From Flavobacterium hydrophilum (lineage in GTDB: Bacteria; Bacteroidota; Bacteroidia; Flavobacteriales; Flavobacteriaceae), in NCBI RefSeq assembly GCF_003202405.1, contig NZ_QJHL01000001.1:806001-870000 (forward strand): a DNA stretch of 64,000 bases, read 5' to 3'. Of this stretch, positions 39,724 through 49,967 are shown in pieces. Position 1 is the first letter of the stretch. Every line of letters begins with the position of its first letter. A model generated the notes under the pieces. That model was not told the origin of the DNA, ran no database searches, and saw only the letters and a program-made list of their open reading frames with translations. Position numbers and translations under genes: made by a program.

Positions 39724-40266
39724 CTATACCATATCAGGAGGAGGGTAGTTGGTAGTAAAATACCCGGAAAGAAGTTTTCCTTTTGGATTGTATGAATTTA
39801 AAGTAACGGTGTAAATTAATTTAGTTGAAGTAATTGCTAGATTAATTTTATCATTAGGAATGTAATCCTGAATAAAGGATTTCATTAATTTTTTACTTGG
39901 ATTTTCTTTATTTGAATCGGTATCAAATATTTGACTGTCTACAATTTTTTTTAAATCATTACTCAGCATCTGACGATGGGAGTTCTTGAGGCAATATAAT
40001 TTTAAAACGTTGTTTATAATTCTTTTCTTAAAGACATGGTAGGTTTTGTTTTCTACTACAAAATCTTCATTAGCTGTCTCAAAGCCAGAATCTACGATAT
40101 ATGCATAAGGATCAATTTTAATTTCAATTACTTCAAAATTGGAGTTGTCAGTTTTCTCCATAGCATTCACCCATACTTGCTGTTGTTGTTCAGCAAACAT
40201 GATATAAAATCCTAAAACATTGTAAAACAACGTTACGATTAAAAAAAGTGATGCAATTTTTTTCAT
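39724..40266 (-). CDS. Small exported protein of unknown function
   Basis: This 180-residue protein has an N-terminal hydrophobic segment (IASLFLIVTLFYNVLGFYIMF) that could be a signal peptide or an anchor. The rest is mixed, with a FVVENKTYHVFKKRIINNVLKLYCLKN stretch and a tail ending YPPPDMV. I do not recognise a catalytic motif. The base composition and codon use resemble its neighbours, and the clear hydrophobic start supports a real gene. It precedes the haloperoxidase-fold gene by about 130-175 bases on the same strand. Proteins of this shape are common near TonB-dependent receptor genes in Bacteroidota, but I cannot name the family. Confidence 0.6.
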   Translation of the reverse strand: MKKIASLFLIVTLFYNVLGFYIMFAEQQQQVWVNAMEKTDNSNFEVIEIKIDPYAYIVDSGFETANEDFVVENKTYHVFKKRIINNVLKLYCLKNSHRQMLSNDLKKIVDSQIFDTDSNKENPSKKLMKSFIQDYIPNDKINLAITSTKLIYTVTLNSYNPKGKLLSGYFTTNYPPPDMV

Positions 40267-40461
40267 ATGGAATAAAAACGGGTCAGTGTTCTTATATTAT
40301 TTAGGAATTTGCATTCTGTTTACTGCAATGATCAATCAATACAATTAAAAAGAAAAGCATAATTATAGCCGTTGCGGCTGTTCCTAATGGAACTAAAAAT
40401 AGAATAGAGGTATGGGTTTAAATCTCCTTTTTAAGAGGTCATTATTTTATGAGTATAGTAA

Positions 40462-40491
40462 ATAAACAGCGCATTCACATGCGCTGTTTAT
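40462..40491 (-). terminator. Terminator after the SusC/SusD pair of region C
   Basis: A 13-bp perfect stem (ATAAACAGCGCAT / ATGCGCTGTTTAT) with a TCAC loop lies about 36 bases downstream of the SusD stop on the minus strand, followed by a T-rich tract (TTTATTTACTAT). Confidence 0.75.
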
Positions 40492-40526
40492 CAAAACACT
40501 AACTCAACCTAACCAACTTCAATCAT

Positions 40527-42014
40527 TTAATAACCAGGATTATTATCACTTGGTTTTATATTTGGATTAGAAGATGTTTCTCTGTTAGGGATTGGCCATA
40601 ACTCACTTTTACCAGTTTGAAAACCAGTTCCGGCAAGCTCAGTACTCGCAATGCCCCATCTTATAATATCATCAAAACGAACTTGTTCACCAGCTAATTC
40701 TACCTTGCGTTCATGAACAAGGGCAGTAAAAACCTGATCTTTTGTAAGTGTAGTTGCTAACAATGGTACATCTGCTCTAAATCGAACTTCATTAATGTAG
40801 CCAATAGCAGTTGACTGTACACCTCCGGCTCTTAGGCTTTCGCACTCAGCTTTCATAAGTAAAACATCTGAGTAACGCATAACTTTAAAGTTAATACTTG
40901 AATCCAGATTTTCATCAGTACGCTTATAGTAGTTTTGATATTTTTTCCAGCCTGCTCTTCTAATTCCTGCTGAAGAGGTAAAATTAGCAGCTGTCATTGT
41001 GCTATTCCCCTTATTGTATTTTGATCCGGGAACATAAAAAGTTTCTCCAAAACGTTTGTCTCCAGTCTCATACTCATCTAATAAATCATCTGACGGATAC
41101 ACATTAAACCATCCCAGATTGCCGTATTCCTGGCCTCTAAGAGTCGATTCTGCAACACCGTCTCCTGCTGTATCACTACCCCATTTATCACCTACTCCCA
41201 GAGTTTCATCGTATTCAATCTCAAAAATAGATTCAGGACCATGCTCCGTTTCATCCATAAAGTTGTTGTAAAAATTAGACTCCAGACTAAATCCTGTTAC
41301 TTTATTAAAAGCAGTCAGGGCTTCATCATACTTTTTTTGATATAACAGTACTTTCCCTAAGTAAGCAAAAGCAGCTTCTTTTGTTGCTCTTCCTTTATCT
41401 TCTACAGTTTTGCTTAACAGATTTTTGGAAGCAAAATCAAAATCAGCTTCAATCAATTTATACACATCTTCTTTGGAACTTCTGGCAAGACCTTCAGTGG
41501 TCTGCGTAGTGTAAATAGGTAAATCACCAAAACGAGGAACTAAAAGAAAATAATAATAGGCTCTTAAAAAATGAGCTTCTCCTAAAAATTTATTTTTTTG
41601 CTCTTGTGTTAAAATTGAATTAGGTAAAGCCTGGATTTTTGCTTCATTATCCAATACAAAATTAGATTTTGATATTCCCAAAAAACACGTTTCCCAATAG
41701 TACTGAATAATATCGCTACTTGCATCGAAAGTAAAATTGGTAAAAGGAACTTTATTACCTTCTAATTGCGGATTTCCTTTAGCTTCCTGAGCCATAAGAT
41801 CTAATGCGAAGAAAATATGACGCGCATACAGCCCTCTTGTCTGCAGGTTCGCATAACACGCATTTACCGCAGACTGCACCTGATTTTTCGTTTTAAAGAA
41901 AGTTTCCGGAGACAAGGCATTTGGATTAGTTAATTCTAAATCCTTAGTGTCACATGAATTTATTGCCAAAATTCCAGACAATACTACAACTATATATTTT
42001 ATTTTTTTCATCAT
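40527..42014 (-). CDS. SusD/RagB-family lipoprotein (regulator-linked)
   Basis: This 495-residue protein has a lipoprotein signal (LAINSC, Cys21). A second Met directly after the first may be the real start. The family pattern is clear: LSPETFFKTKNQVQSAVNACYANL near residue 35, GEAHFLRAYYYFLLVPRFGDLPI near 145, RYSDVLLMKAECESLRAGG near 375, INEVRFRADVP near 400, LVHERKVELAGEQVRFDDIIRWG near 425 and LWPIPNRE near the end. It is the partner of the SusC gene 10 bases upstream. The pair sits beside a hybrid two-component regulator and a sugar symporter, a standard arrangement for a polysaccharide locus. Confidence 0.95.
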   Translation of the reverse strand: MMKKIKYIVVVLSGILAINSCDTKDLELTNPNALSPETFFKTKNQVQSAVNACYANLQTRGLYARHIFFALDLMAQEAKGNPQLEGNKVPFTNFTFDASSDIIQYYWETCFLGISKSNFVLDNEAKIQALPNSILTQEQKNKFLGEAHFLRAYYYFLLVPRFGDLPIYTTQTTEGLARSSKEDVYKLIEADFDFASKNLLSKTVEDKGRATKEAAFAYLGKVLLYQKKYDEALTAFNKVTGFSLESNFYNNFMDETEHGPESIFEIEYDETLGVGDKWGSDTAGDGVAESTLRGQEYGNLGWFNVYPSDDLLDEYETGDKRFGETFYVPGSKYNKGNSTMTAANFTSSAGIRRAGWKKYQNYYKRTDENLDSSINFKVMRYSDVLLMKAECESLRAGGVQSTAIGYINEVRFRADVPLLATTLTKDQVFTALVHERKVELAGEQVRFDDIIRWGIASTELAGTGFQTGKSELWPIPNRETSSNPNIKPSDNNPGY

Positions 42015-42024
42015 CTTTTATATG

Positions 42025-45000
42025 TTAAAATGTAACTTCAAGACCAAAAATTACTGATTTTGGCTGTGGATATCTTCCTATATCAATACCTGCCGAATTT
42101 GAATTTGCATCAACACGGGCAATTTCAGGATCCAGGCCAGAATAATTTGTAATAGTGATAAGATTTTGCCCGCTTACATAAAATCTTATGTTAGAAAAAT
42201 ATTTAGCAAATGCATCTCCTGAGAATGTATATCCTATAGTGACATTTTTTAATCTTGTGTAAGATCCGTCTTCAACATATCGCTGGCTGGCTGATGACCA
42301 GTTTTGGCTTGCACCAAGTGCTCTTGGCAATGTAGCAGATGGATTAGTAACACTACCATTTACAACAACCGCTCTGTCTAAAACCTGTGTGCCAGAGTTA
42401 AACAAACGCTGCATTGCTTCTAAGTCGAATTTATTTGAGTTAAAAACATCATTTCCGGATACTCCAGAAATAAAGCAGTTAAAATCGAATTTTTTATATG
42501 CTGCTGTAAGGTTTAAACCGTATGTAAAATCAGGATATGGATTCCCAATATTTGTTTTATCTTCTGAATTGATTACTTTATCCCCATTACGGTCAACAAA
42601 TCTAATATCACCTGGCTGGAAAGTAGTTTGACCCGGTGCTAAAACCGCATCTACTTCTGCCTGGTTTTGATAAATTCCATCAGTTTGATAACCCCAGAAA
42701 TAGAATAACGGCTGACCTACTTCTAATCTTGAGAATTGCTCTAAACCAGCTCTTCCTGATGGTCCCCCTAATACACTGGTTACGCCTGGAGCTAAATTTG
42801 TAACTTCATTTTTGCTTGTACCTAAATTCGCTGTTGCAGACCACGTGAAATCACCTTTTCTGTCATTGTACCCCAATGTTACTTCATATCCGGTTACTTT
42901 TACATCGGCAATATTTCGTATTTGTGTTCCTCCCGGAGAACCAGTAGAAGCAGCAAGTGGTACTGCAAAAAGGATATCACTACTTTTATTGTTAAAATAT
43001 TCGATAGATCCCGTGAATTTGTCATCGAATAAACCAAAATCTAAACCGATGTTTCTGTCCAGTTTAGACTCCCATTGCAAATCCGGATTAGCAGCACTAC
43101 CTGAAGTTGTACCTATTCCTGCCTGTCCATTAAATGGATAGGTATAATTAGTAGCTAAACTAGAGCTGTAGCGATAATCTTCAATTTTATCATTTCCTGT
43201 TGTTCCCGTAGATGCTCTAAGTTTTAAGGTACTGAAAATAGAATTATCCATAAAAGTTTCTTTGGCAATATTCCATCCTAAAGCCACAGAATAGAAATTA
43301 CCATAACGTTTATTAGCTCCAAATCGGGAAGAACCATCTCTACGTCCTGAAATGGCAAAGAGATATTTATCATCGTAATCGTAATTAATACGGGCGATGT
43401 AACCTAAATTGTTTGTTTCAAAATTATTTGAACTTAAGTTAGCATTCTGAAGACTTAACTGATCGATTTCGTCAGAAATTAAGTTACGGCTTCCTGCTGT
43501 CACGTTTCGGCTTTTATTTTCAATTTTGGTTATAACCCCTAATACTTCAATATTATGTTTATCGGCAATAGTAGTTTTGTAGGTTAAACCATTATCAAAA
43601 ACGATTGTCTGGCCTTGAGAATTTATTTCTGCAGTTGAGGAGTAATCCTGAAAATGGGCTGAACCATCACGGAAACTAGGCACAAATGTATGATCTCTGG
43701 TTGTGTAATAATCTAAAGAAACTTGTGATCTGAATTTTAACCCTTTATAGATTTCTAATTCAGCGAAGATGTTCCCAATTATAGATACTCCGTTAACTTT
43801 TTGATATCCATGCTTGGCCACACGTACCGGGTTTTCAGCATCCTGCCCATCAGCAGCTGAAGGACCCTGATATCCGCCTAAATTACTTGCGTTGTAAACC
43901 GGTAAATAGGGAGCCATTTTGATAGCATGTTCCAGTAAAGTTCTGCCTCCGGCACTACGTTCCGGATTTGTAGTACTAAAAGATACTCCTATATTACTTC
44001 CAACGCTTAATTTACCTATATTTTGTGTGTTATTAGCACGGAAAGAATAGCGTTCAAAACCTGTCCCAATTAGAGTACCTTCTTGTTTTAAATATCCGGC
44101 AGAATATCGGCTGGAAGAATTCTCAGAACCATTTGAGAAACTCAAGTTATAATCCTGCATCAATCCAGTCTGAAATATTTCGTCCTGCCAATCGGTATTT
44201 GTATTGCCAAACTCCGCAGCTCTTGCAGTTAAATTGCTTCCTAAATCGTTCGCATACTGAAGATATTGTTGCGTATTTAAAACATTATATCTTTTAGTAA
44301 CAGTTTGAGCACCTACATAAGAACTAAAAGTTAATTGGCCAGGACCTTTTTTCCCTTTTTTGGTAGTTACCATAATTACACCATTAAAGGCTTTAGAACC
44401 ATACAAGGCAGTTGTCGAGGCATCTTTTAATACAGACATAGATTCTATATCATTTGGATTTAATCCAGATAAGTTACCTACTAAAACTCCATCCACAACA
44501 TATAAAGGATCACTATTATTCATTGTAGCTAATCCACGAATTTTAACTGTAGGGCTTGAGCCTGGTGCGCCATTAACCACGGTAACACCGGCAGCTCTAC
44601 CTTGCAAAGCCGATTCTGCATTGGTGATTGGTACGGCTACAATATCCTTTGCGTTTACTACTGAAACTGCTCCGGTTACCTTAGTTCTTTTTTGAGTACC
44701 ATACGCAACTACAACTTCATTTAAGGTTTGTGTTGATTCAGCTAATTTAATATTGATGACTGTCTGATCTCCTACAGTGATCGTTTGAGAAGTTAATCCA
44801 ACGTAAGAAAATGTTATTTTGTCTGTAGCATTAACTCCTTGTAAAGCGTAGTTTCCATCAAAATCTGTTGATGCGCTATTTTTAGATCCTTGTACATTAA
44901 TACTGGCACCCGGTAATGGAACCCCTGATGGATCCGTAACCACACCCTTTATGGTTTTTAATTGTGCCATCACATCCTGAGTGCTAACTATAAGCAATGC

Positions 45001-45030
45001 GATTATTGCAAATTTCAATTTTAACATCAT
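42025..45030 (-). CDS. SusC/RagA-family TonB-dependent receptor (regulator-linked)
   Basis: This complete 1001-residue receptor has a signal peptide (residues 1-22, ending VMAQ), a carboxypeptidase-regulatory-like domain (about 25-100; KTIKGVVTDPSGVPLPGASI), a plug with the VDGVLVGN and SVLKDASTTALYGSKAFNGV motifs at about 178-215, and a barrel ending in SVIFGLEVTF. It imports oligosaccharides across the outer membrane with TonB energy. It is distinct from the other two SusC proteins in the window. A 621-base gap precedes it, which is enough for an AT-rich regulatory region controlled by the nearby hybrid regulator. Confidence 0.95.
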   Translation of the reverse strand: MMLKLKFAIIALLIVSTQDVMAQLKTIKGVVTDPSGVPLPGASINVQGSKNSASTDFDGNYALQGVNATDKITFSYVGLTSQTITVGDQTVINIKLAESTQTLNEVVVAYGTQKRTKVTGAVSVVNAKDIVAVPITNAESALQGRAAGVTVVNGAPGSSPTVKIRGLATMNNSDPLYVVDGVLVGNLSGLNPNDIESMSVLKDASTTALYGSKAFNGVIMVTTKKGKKGPGQLTFSSYVGAQTVTKRYNVLNTQQYLQYANDLGSNLTARAAEFGNTNTDWQDEIFQTGLMQDYNLSFSNGSENSSSRYSAGYLKQEGTLIGTGFERYSFRANNTQNIGKLSVGSNIGVSFSTTNPERSAGGRTLLEHAIKMAPYLPVYNASNLGGYQGPSAADGQDAENPVRVAKHGYQKVNGVSIIGNIFAELEIYKGLKFRSQVSLDYYTTRDHTFVPSFRDGSAHFQDYSSTAEINSQGQTIVFDNGLTYKTTIADKHNIEVLGVITKIENKSRNVTAGSRNLISDEIDQLSLQNANLSSNNFETNNLGYIARINYDYDDKYLFAISGRRDGSSRFGANKRYGNFYSVALGWNIAKETFMDNSIFSTLKLRASTGTTGNDKIEDYRYSSSLATNYTYPFNGQAGIGTTSGSAANPDLQWESKLDRNIGLDFGLFDDKFTGSIEYFNNKSSDILFAVPLAASTGSPGGTQIRNIADVKVTGYEVTLGYNDRKGDFTWSATANLGTSKNEVTNLAPGVTSVLGGPSGRAGLEQFSRLEVGQPLFYFWGYQTDGIYQNQAEVDAVLAPGQTTFQPGDIRFVDRNGDKVINSEDKTNIGNPYPDFTYGLNLTAAYKKFDFNCFISGVSGNDVFNSNKFDLEAMQRLFNSGTQVLDRAVVVNGSVTNPSATLPRALGASQNWSSASQRYVEDGSYTRLKNVTIGYTFSGDAFAKYFSNIRFYVSGQNLITITNYSGLDPEIARVDANSNSAGIDIGRYPQPKSVIFGLEVTF

Positions 45031-45280
45031 AGTTAATTGGTTTTTTTGTTTAGTTAAATAATTGTTTGGTTGTAAAATTTGTTATTATATATTGAATTGT
45101 ATTTTTCATTTCTGAAATCACTAATAATATGTTTTCTTAATTATATTTTCAATCATATTCTTATTGTTTAATTTTTGATTCAAAATGGTATTCAATAAAT
45201 AAATTGGTTTTCATTTCATGCTGTAAATTGGTTTTTAATTTGTTAGTAATTATTTTTAGTTATTTGATAATTGTTTAATC

Positions 45281-45288
45281 CAAAAATA
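45281..45288 (-). promoter_or_regulatory. Candidate -7 element (TATTTTTG) for susC
   Basis: It matches TAnnTTTG on the minus strand. The nearest upstream TTTG is about 27 bases away, longer than usual, and the leader would be about 245 bases, so support is low. Confidence 0.25.
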
Positions 45289-45608
45289 TCACCTTAACAT
45301 AAATTTCACATATCACAAATGATGCAAAAACTATCAAATTTGTAGCATAACATGTACAAAACCAATGAATTCAATGTTTTACAAGCAATAGAGAGATGAA
45401 ATACCGATCAGAAATTATCAATTATGATGCTTTATTTTTTTAGTATTAAAAAAAATAAAAGGCTATTTTTTTGTATTTGATAATGATGAAAAATGAAAAT
45501 GTAAGAGAAAAATGAAGAAATTTTTTAGGTCAGACTGGCTTTTTATTATGATGAATATTTCAGCCGGACATTCCACAAGGAACCGATAATTGATTGTTAC
45601 GAAGCAAA

Positions 45609-45635
45609 AAAAAGACAGTATAAAACTGTCTTTTT
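45609..45635 (-). terminator. Terminator after the hybrid two-component regulator gene
   Basis: An 11-bp perfect stem (AAAAAGACAGT / ACTGTCTTTTT) with a 5-base loop has T-runs on both sides and lies 17-43 bases past the regulator stop on the minus strand. Confidence 0.85.
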
Positions 45636-45651
45636 AAATGCTTTTTGAAAC

Positions 45652-48600
45652 TTATTGTTTGTTATTATGGGTGGGAAGGTATCCGTATTTTTCTTTATAG
45701 CATTTTGTAAAATAGGAAGGAGAACTAAACCCCACTTTATAACTGATTTCAGTTATATTATCATTCCCCAGTTCAATTAATTCTTTTGCTTTTTCTAAAC
45801 GCACGTTACGTATAAATTCATTTACAGATACACCTGTGAGCGTTTTAATTTTTCGATACAGCTGGCTTCTGCTTAAAAATACCTTTGATGCCAAAACCTC
45901 CACACTTAATTCAGGTTCACTTATATTTTCATTAATGTAATTCAGGGTGTTTTTTATAAACTCATTATCTAAAGTGGTTGTTTTTTCTTTTGCTTTTGGC
46001 GTAATTCCGTTATAGAATTTGTTAAACATAATTTGCCTGCTGTTAATTAATTGCACAAGACTGGATCTTAAAATGGCCATATCAAAAGGTTTACTCAAAT
46101 ACATATCTGCTCCAGAATCAATACCTTCTAATTTATCTTTAATTAAGGCCTTTGCAGACAGCATCATTAAAGGAATATGACTGGTTTTTAAATCGGCCTT
46201 AATATTTTTGCACAATTCTAAACCGCTCATAACAGGCATAATTACATCAGTCAAAATCAGGTCCGGTAATTTTTGTAAAGCTAATTCCAAACCAACCTGG
46301 CCATTTTCAGCGACTAAAACTTTATATTCTTTTTTGAGTTCATTTTTTAAATAATTTCGCAGCTCTACATTGTCTTCAACAATTAAAATGGTATAAATTC
46401 GATCTTGTTTTTCCTGATCATCTTGTAATTGTTCGTCTGTTTTTTCAATTATTGGTGTATAGCTTATTTTTTTCTCCTTTTTAAATTCCTCAAGTGATAT
46501 TTCGTTCTCATTAAAAAAATCTTTTCCAATAGGAAATACTAGTTTAAAAGTGGTGCCAATTCCCAATTCACTTTCTACTTCGATTATCCCTTTATGTAAT
46601 TCCACAAAACCGCGAACAACTTCCAATCCTATTCCGGTACTTCCATAATACGCTTTGTTTAAATTGTTTACCTGATAAAAGCGATCAAATATTCTCTTAA
46701 TATCTTTTTTATCCAGTCCTGCACCGGTATCTTCAACGATAATCTCAAAAGACGGATAAGTATTGGTCGAATTTATCATCGGAAAATTTATAAATTCCTC
46801 ATTCACTACTATTTTTACCTTTATTTTTCCATTGTCAGGAGTAACCTTAAAAGCATTTGATACGACATTAAAAATAATTTTTTCGAACATTTTAGGGTCT
46901 ATCCAGTCTTTTAAAGATGTTTTGTTAGACTCAAACTCCAGCTGAATGCCACGGCTTAATGCTTCTTCATCAAAATAACTGACAATTTCTTTCGTAAAGT
47001 TTACAACTTCAATCAGTTGTAGTTTAATGGTCATTTGGTTAAACTGCAATTGATTAAAATCCATTAGCTCATTAATTAATCTGGAGAGCCTGTCTGAACT
47101 TTTTTGAATGGTTTTCAGTTTGTTCAGCACACCATTTGGTAATTCCTGAGCGCTATTCCGGATTATATCTCCTAATGGATTTAAAATTAAAGTAAGGGGA
47201 GTCCTGAACTCATGTGATATATTAGTAAAGAATTGTAATTTTTTATTATTTAATTTTTCAATTTGGATGGCTTTTTTCTGTTCAAACTCTATCATTTGTT
47301 TTTGTTTGAAACGATTTTGATAGTATTGATTGGCAAAGTGAACCGCTGCAAATAGTAATAAAGAATAAAACAGGTAAGCAAAAGATGTTTTCCACCAGGG
47401 TGGTAAAATTTCAATTTTTAATTCTAATGGTTTTTGGCTCCAAATTCCATTTTTTTCTGATGCTTTAACCTTGAAAATATAATTGCCTGGAGCTAAGTTA
47501 GTGTAAGTTGCCGAACGTTTATTGCCAACATAATTCCAGGAATCTTCAAATCCTTCTAAATAATAAGCAAATTCATTTCGGGCAGGAAAAGAATAATTAA
47601 TAGCGATAAAATCAATTGTAAATACAGACTGATCATGTTTAAGTATTATTTTTTTGGTTTCAGATAATACTTTAATTAGTGGTGAGTTTTTTTCGAGTGG
47701 TGCTACTGACTTATTAAAAAGTTTCAAATCAGTTAAGTAAATTGGAAGTTGTTTTTTACTTTTAACTAAACTCGCGGGATTAAAGTAATTTAGACCTTCG
47801 TAACTTCCAAAATAAAGCAACCCATTTTTATCTTTTAATACAGAGTTGTTATTAAAGTCATTCCCCAGCAGACCATCATATGTAGAATAGTTGAGGTTAA
47901 TTTTGTTTTTTAAATCCAGTTTGGTGATTCCTTTTTTTCCACTTATCCAAATACATCCATCATTAGATTCTGAAATTGATGAAATTGATTTTTCATTCAG
48001 CCCTTTGAAATTTATATACCATTTTAATAAGTCTGTTTTTTTATTGTAGCTAAATAATCCTGCGCCATCTGTACCAATCCAGATTTCTTTATTTTTGGCT
48101 TGATATAACGTATTGATAGTATGTGTACTTTTATGATTTTTAAGCTTTTCAGACATTTTATTCCGAAAAGAAGTTACTGAAAAAGTGACAAAATCATCTG
48201 TATTAACTTTGTAAAGGCCAGTTGTTGAACCAACCCAGACAGCATTGTCCGAATCAGTAATCACCTTTCGGATATCTAAATTGATTAATCCATTTGTATA
48301 AAACGGTTTAGAGTCACAATGGTGAAACTGGCGATCTGAAGGAGTATAATAGTGCAGTCCTTTTGCAAAAGTTCCTATCCAGATTACACCTCTGGAATCC
48401 TGAGCAATACTCATAATATTGTCTGAAGTCAAACCTGGAGTATTTTTTGTGTTGTAATTAATAAAGTTTCGACTCCCTTTTTTTAAAACAAAAATGCCTT
48501 CATTCCAGCTTGATAACCAAATATTCTGATTTGTATCTATAAATACATTCGTGATGTTATCATTGGTTAATCCGGAATACAGGCTGGTGTCAGATTTGGT

Positions 48601-49785
48601 AATATGTCTGAAAAGTTTAGTTTTCGGATTATAGACATCAACTCCTCCGCCTTCCATAGAAATCCATAACTGGCCTTCATTATCTTTGGCGATACCGGTG
48701 ACACAACTGGTTTGTAATGATTGAGGATTTCCCGGGATGCTTTCTATAATATTTACTTTGCTGTTTATTTTATCAAAAATGCCTAAACCTTTATTATAAT
48801 AACCCAGCCAGATTCTTTTTTCTTTATCTAAAAATAAGGACCAAACAGAGTTAGAGCTTAAGCTTCGGATACTGAATTTACTGTTTACATATTTTTTTTG
48901 AACAATACCCTGATTGTTTACAATGATTAACCCATCATTTTCGGTTGCACAAAGAATTGTTTTCGGGTCTGTTGCCAGTATCGACATAATTCTTTTTCTG
49001 GTGATGGGGTACAAAACAGCCTGTTTAATCTTAGCATTTAAATCTAATTTTACCAGCCCCTTATAGCCATTCCCAATCCATAAATTTTGTTTGCTGTCAA
49101 TACACATCGATACTATAGTACCTGTAAGTAGATCTTTTTGGTTAATCGTCACTTTTTTGACTTCATTTTTTTTAGGGTCAACTACTTTTAGGCCAAAATT
49201 AGTGCCTAAATAAATAGTACCATTTTTATCTTTTGCCAAACAATTGATAAGGCAATTTGTTGAATTTGGGATGTCGAGTTTTATAGTAGTAATTTTTCGG
49301 GACTCTGTATTGAGTTTCAATAAACCGCCATTAAATGTACCTAAAAAAAGATTTCCTTTATTGTCTTCAATTATGCTTTTAACAGAAATTACAGTTTCTT
49401 TTACATTCTTCTTTTGAATATTAATATTTTCAAAAGTATTCAAATCTCTGTTATACAGGCATAATCCCTCATCTGTCCCTATCCACAATCGGTTGCGTAC
49501 ATCTACATAAACAACATAAATCAGATTGCTGTTAATAGAATTGTTTACCTTGGAGTTTTGCTCGTAAGCAATATAATTTACTCCATCGAATTTATATAGA
49601 CCTGCTCCGTTTGTTCCAATCCAAATGACTCCGGATTGATCCTGCGTAATGGTATAAATGCCACTTTTGGAAGTTTCTTTACTTACGAGCCTAAATTGAT
49701 AGTTTTCAAATGTATTTTGAGAAAACAAACAATTTATCGTAAAGAATAAGATGACACAGATTCTAAAACATTTTTTTGGGGACAT
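45652..49785 (-). CDS. Hybrid two-component system sensor-regulator (HTCS) for glycan utilisation
   Basis: This 1377-residue protein combines all parts of a two-component pathway. A signal peptide (about 1-22) is followed by two seven-bladed propellers of Reg_prop repeats (about 25-720; repeated GVIWIGT and LWIGT-type strands), a Y_Y_Y domain (about 730-793), one membrane span (about 801-820) and a HisKA domain with His858 in NISHEFRTPL. A HATPase domain follows (about 960-1080; EDTGAGLDKKDIKRIFDRFYQ, STGIGLEVVRGF), then a receiver domain with Asp1180 in LILTDVIMPV, and an AraC-type DNA-binding domain (about 1270-1377; ITEISYKVGFSSPSYFTKCYKEKYG). The periplasmic propeller senses oligosaccharides and the cytoplasmic end activates transcription. 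It is the only dedicated regulator in the window. Confidence 0.96.
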   Translation of the reverse strand: MSPKKCFRICVILFFTINCLFSQNTFENYQFRLVSKETSKSGIYTITQDQSGVIWIGTNGAGLYKFDGVNYIAYEQNSKVNNSINSNLIYVVYVDVRNRLWIGTDEGLCLYNRDLNTFENINIQKKNVKETVISVKSIIEDNKGNLFLGTFNGGLLKLNTESRKITTIKLDIPNSTNCLINCLAKDKNGTIYLGTNFGLKVVDPKKNEVKKVTINQKDLLTGTIVSMCIDSKQNLWIGNGYKGLVKLDLNAKIKQAVLYPITRKRIMSILATDPKTILCATENDGLIIVNNQGIVQKKYVNSKFSIRSLSSNSVWSLFLDKEKRIWLGYYNKGLGIFDKINSKVNIIESIPGNPQSLQTSCVTGIAKDNEGQLWISMEGGGVDVYNPKTKLFRHITKSDTSLYSGLTNDNITNVFIDTNQNIWLSSWNEGIFVLKKGSRNFINYNTKNTPGLTSDNIMSIAQDSRGVIWIGTFAKGLHYYTPSDRQFHHCDSKPFYTNGLINLDIRKVITDSDNAVWVGSTTGLYKVNTDDFVTFSVTSFRNKMSEKLKNHKSTHTINTLYQAKNKEIWIGTDGAGLFSYNKKTDLLKWYINFKGLNEKSISSISESNDGCIWISGKKGITKLDLKNKINLNYSTYDGLLGNDFNNNSVLKDKNGLLYFGSYEGLNYFNPASLVKSKKQLPIYLTDLKLFNKSVAPLEKNSPLIKVLSETKKIILKHDQSVFTIDFIAINYSFPARNEFAYYLEGFEDSWNYVGNKRSATYTNLAPGNYIFKVKASEKNGIWSQKPLELKIEILPPWWKTSFAYLFYSLLLFAAVHFANQYYQNRFKQKQMIEFEQKKAIQIEKLNNKKLQFFTNISHEFRTPLTLILNPLGDIIRNSAQELPNGVLNKLKTIQKSSDRLSRLINELMDFNQLQFNQMTIKLQLIEVVNFTKEIVSYFDEEALSRGIQLEFESNKTSLKDWIDPKMFEKIIFNVVSNAFKVTPDNGKIKVKIVVNEEFINFPMINSTNTYPSFEIIVEDTGAGLDKKDIKRIFDRFYQVNNLNKAYYGSTGIGLEVVRGFVELHKGIIEVESELGIGTTFKLVFPIGKDFFNENEISLEEFKKEKKISYTPIIEKTDEQLQDDQEKQDRIYTILIVEDNVELRNYLKNELKKEYKVLVAENGQVGLELALQKLPDLILTDVIMPVMSGLELCKNIKADLKTSHIPLMMLSAKALIKDKLEGIDSGADMYLSKPFDMAILRSSLVQLINSRQIMFNKFYNGITPKAKEKTTTLDNEFIKNTLNYINENISEPELSVEVLASKVFLSRSQLYRKIKTLTGVSVNEFIRNVRLEKAKELIELGNDNITEISYKVGFSSPSYFTKCYKEKYGYLPTHNNKQ

Positions 49786-49967
49786 TTATATAATGATTAG
49801 TGAAATTAGAATTAAATATATACTATTTTAGTTGAAAACCAACTATTTGTTTTTTAACACATTAATTTTGATTACATTTTGAGTGTAATATTTATTGTAT
49901 GCTTTTTATTATATGATAGAGATTAGTTTAAGATGTAACCTACTTTTTATAATATCCGGAACGAGTA

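Larger units (their letters stand above)
45031..45651. other. 621-base upstream region of the region C susCD operon
   Basis: This very AT-rich stretch is without a coding frame. It should contain the susC promoter and, by position, a target site for the hybrid regulator. A TATTTTTG (minus strand) at 45281-45288 fits the -7 consensus but is about 250 bases from the start codon and lacks a well-spaced TTG. A terminator for the regulator gene lies at its right end (45609-45635). Confidence 0.55.
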
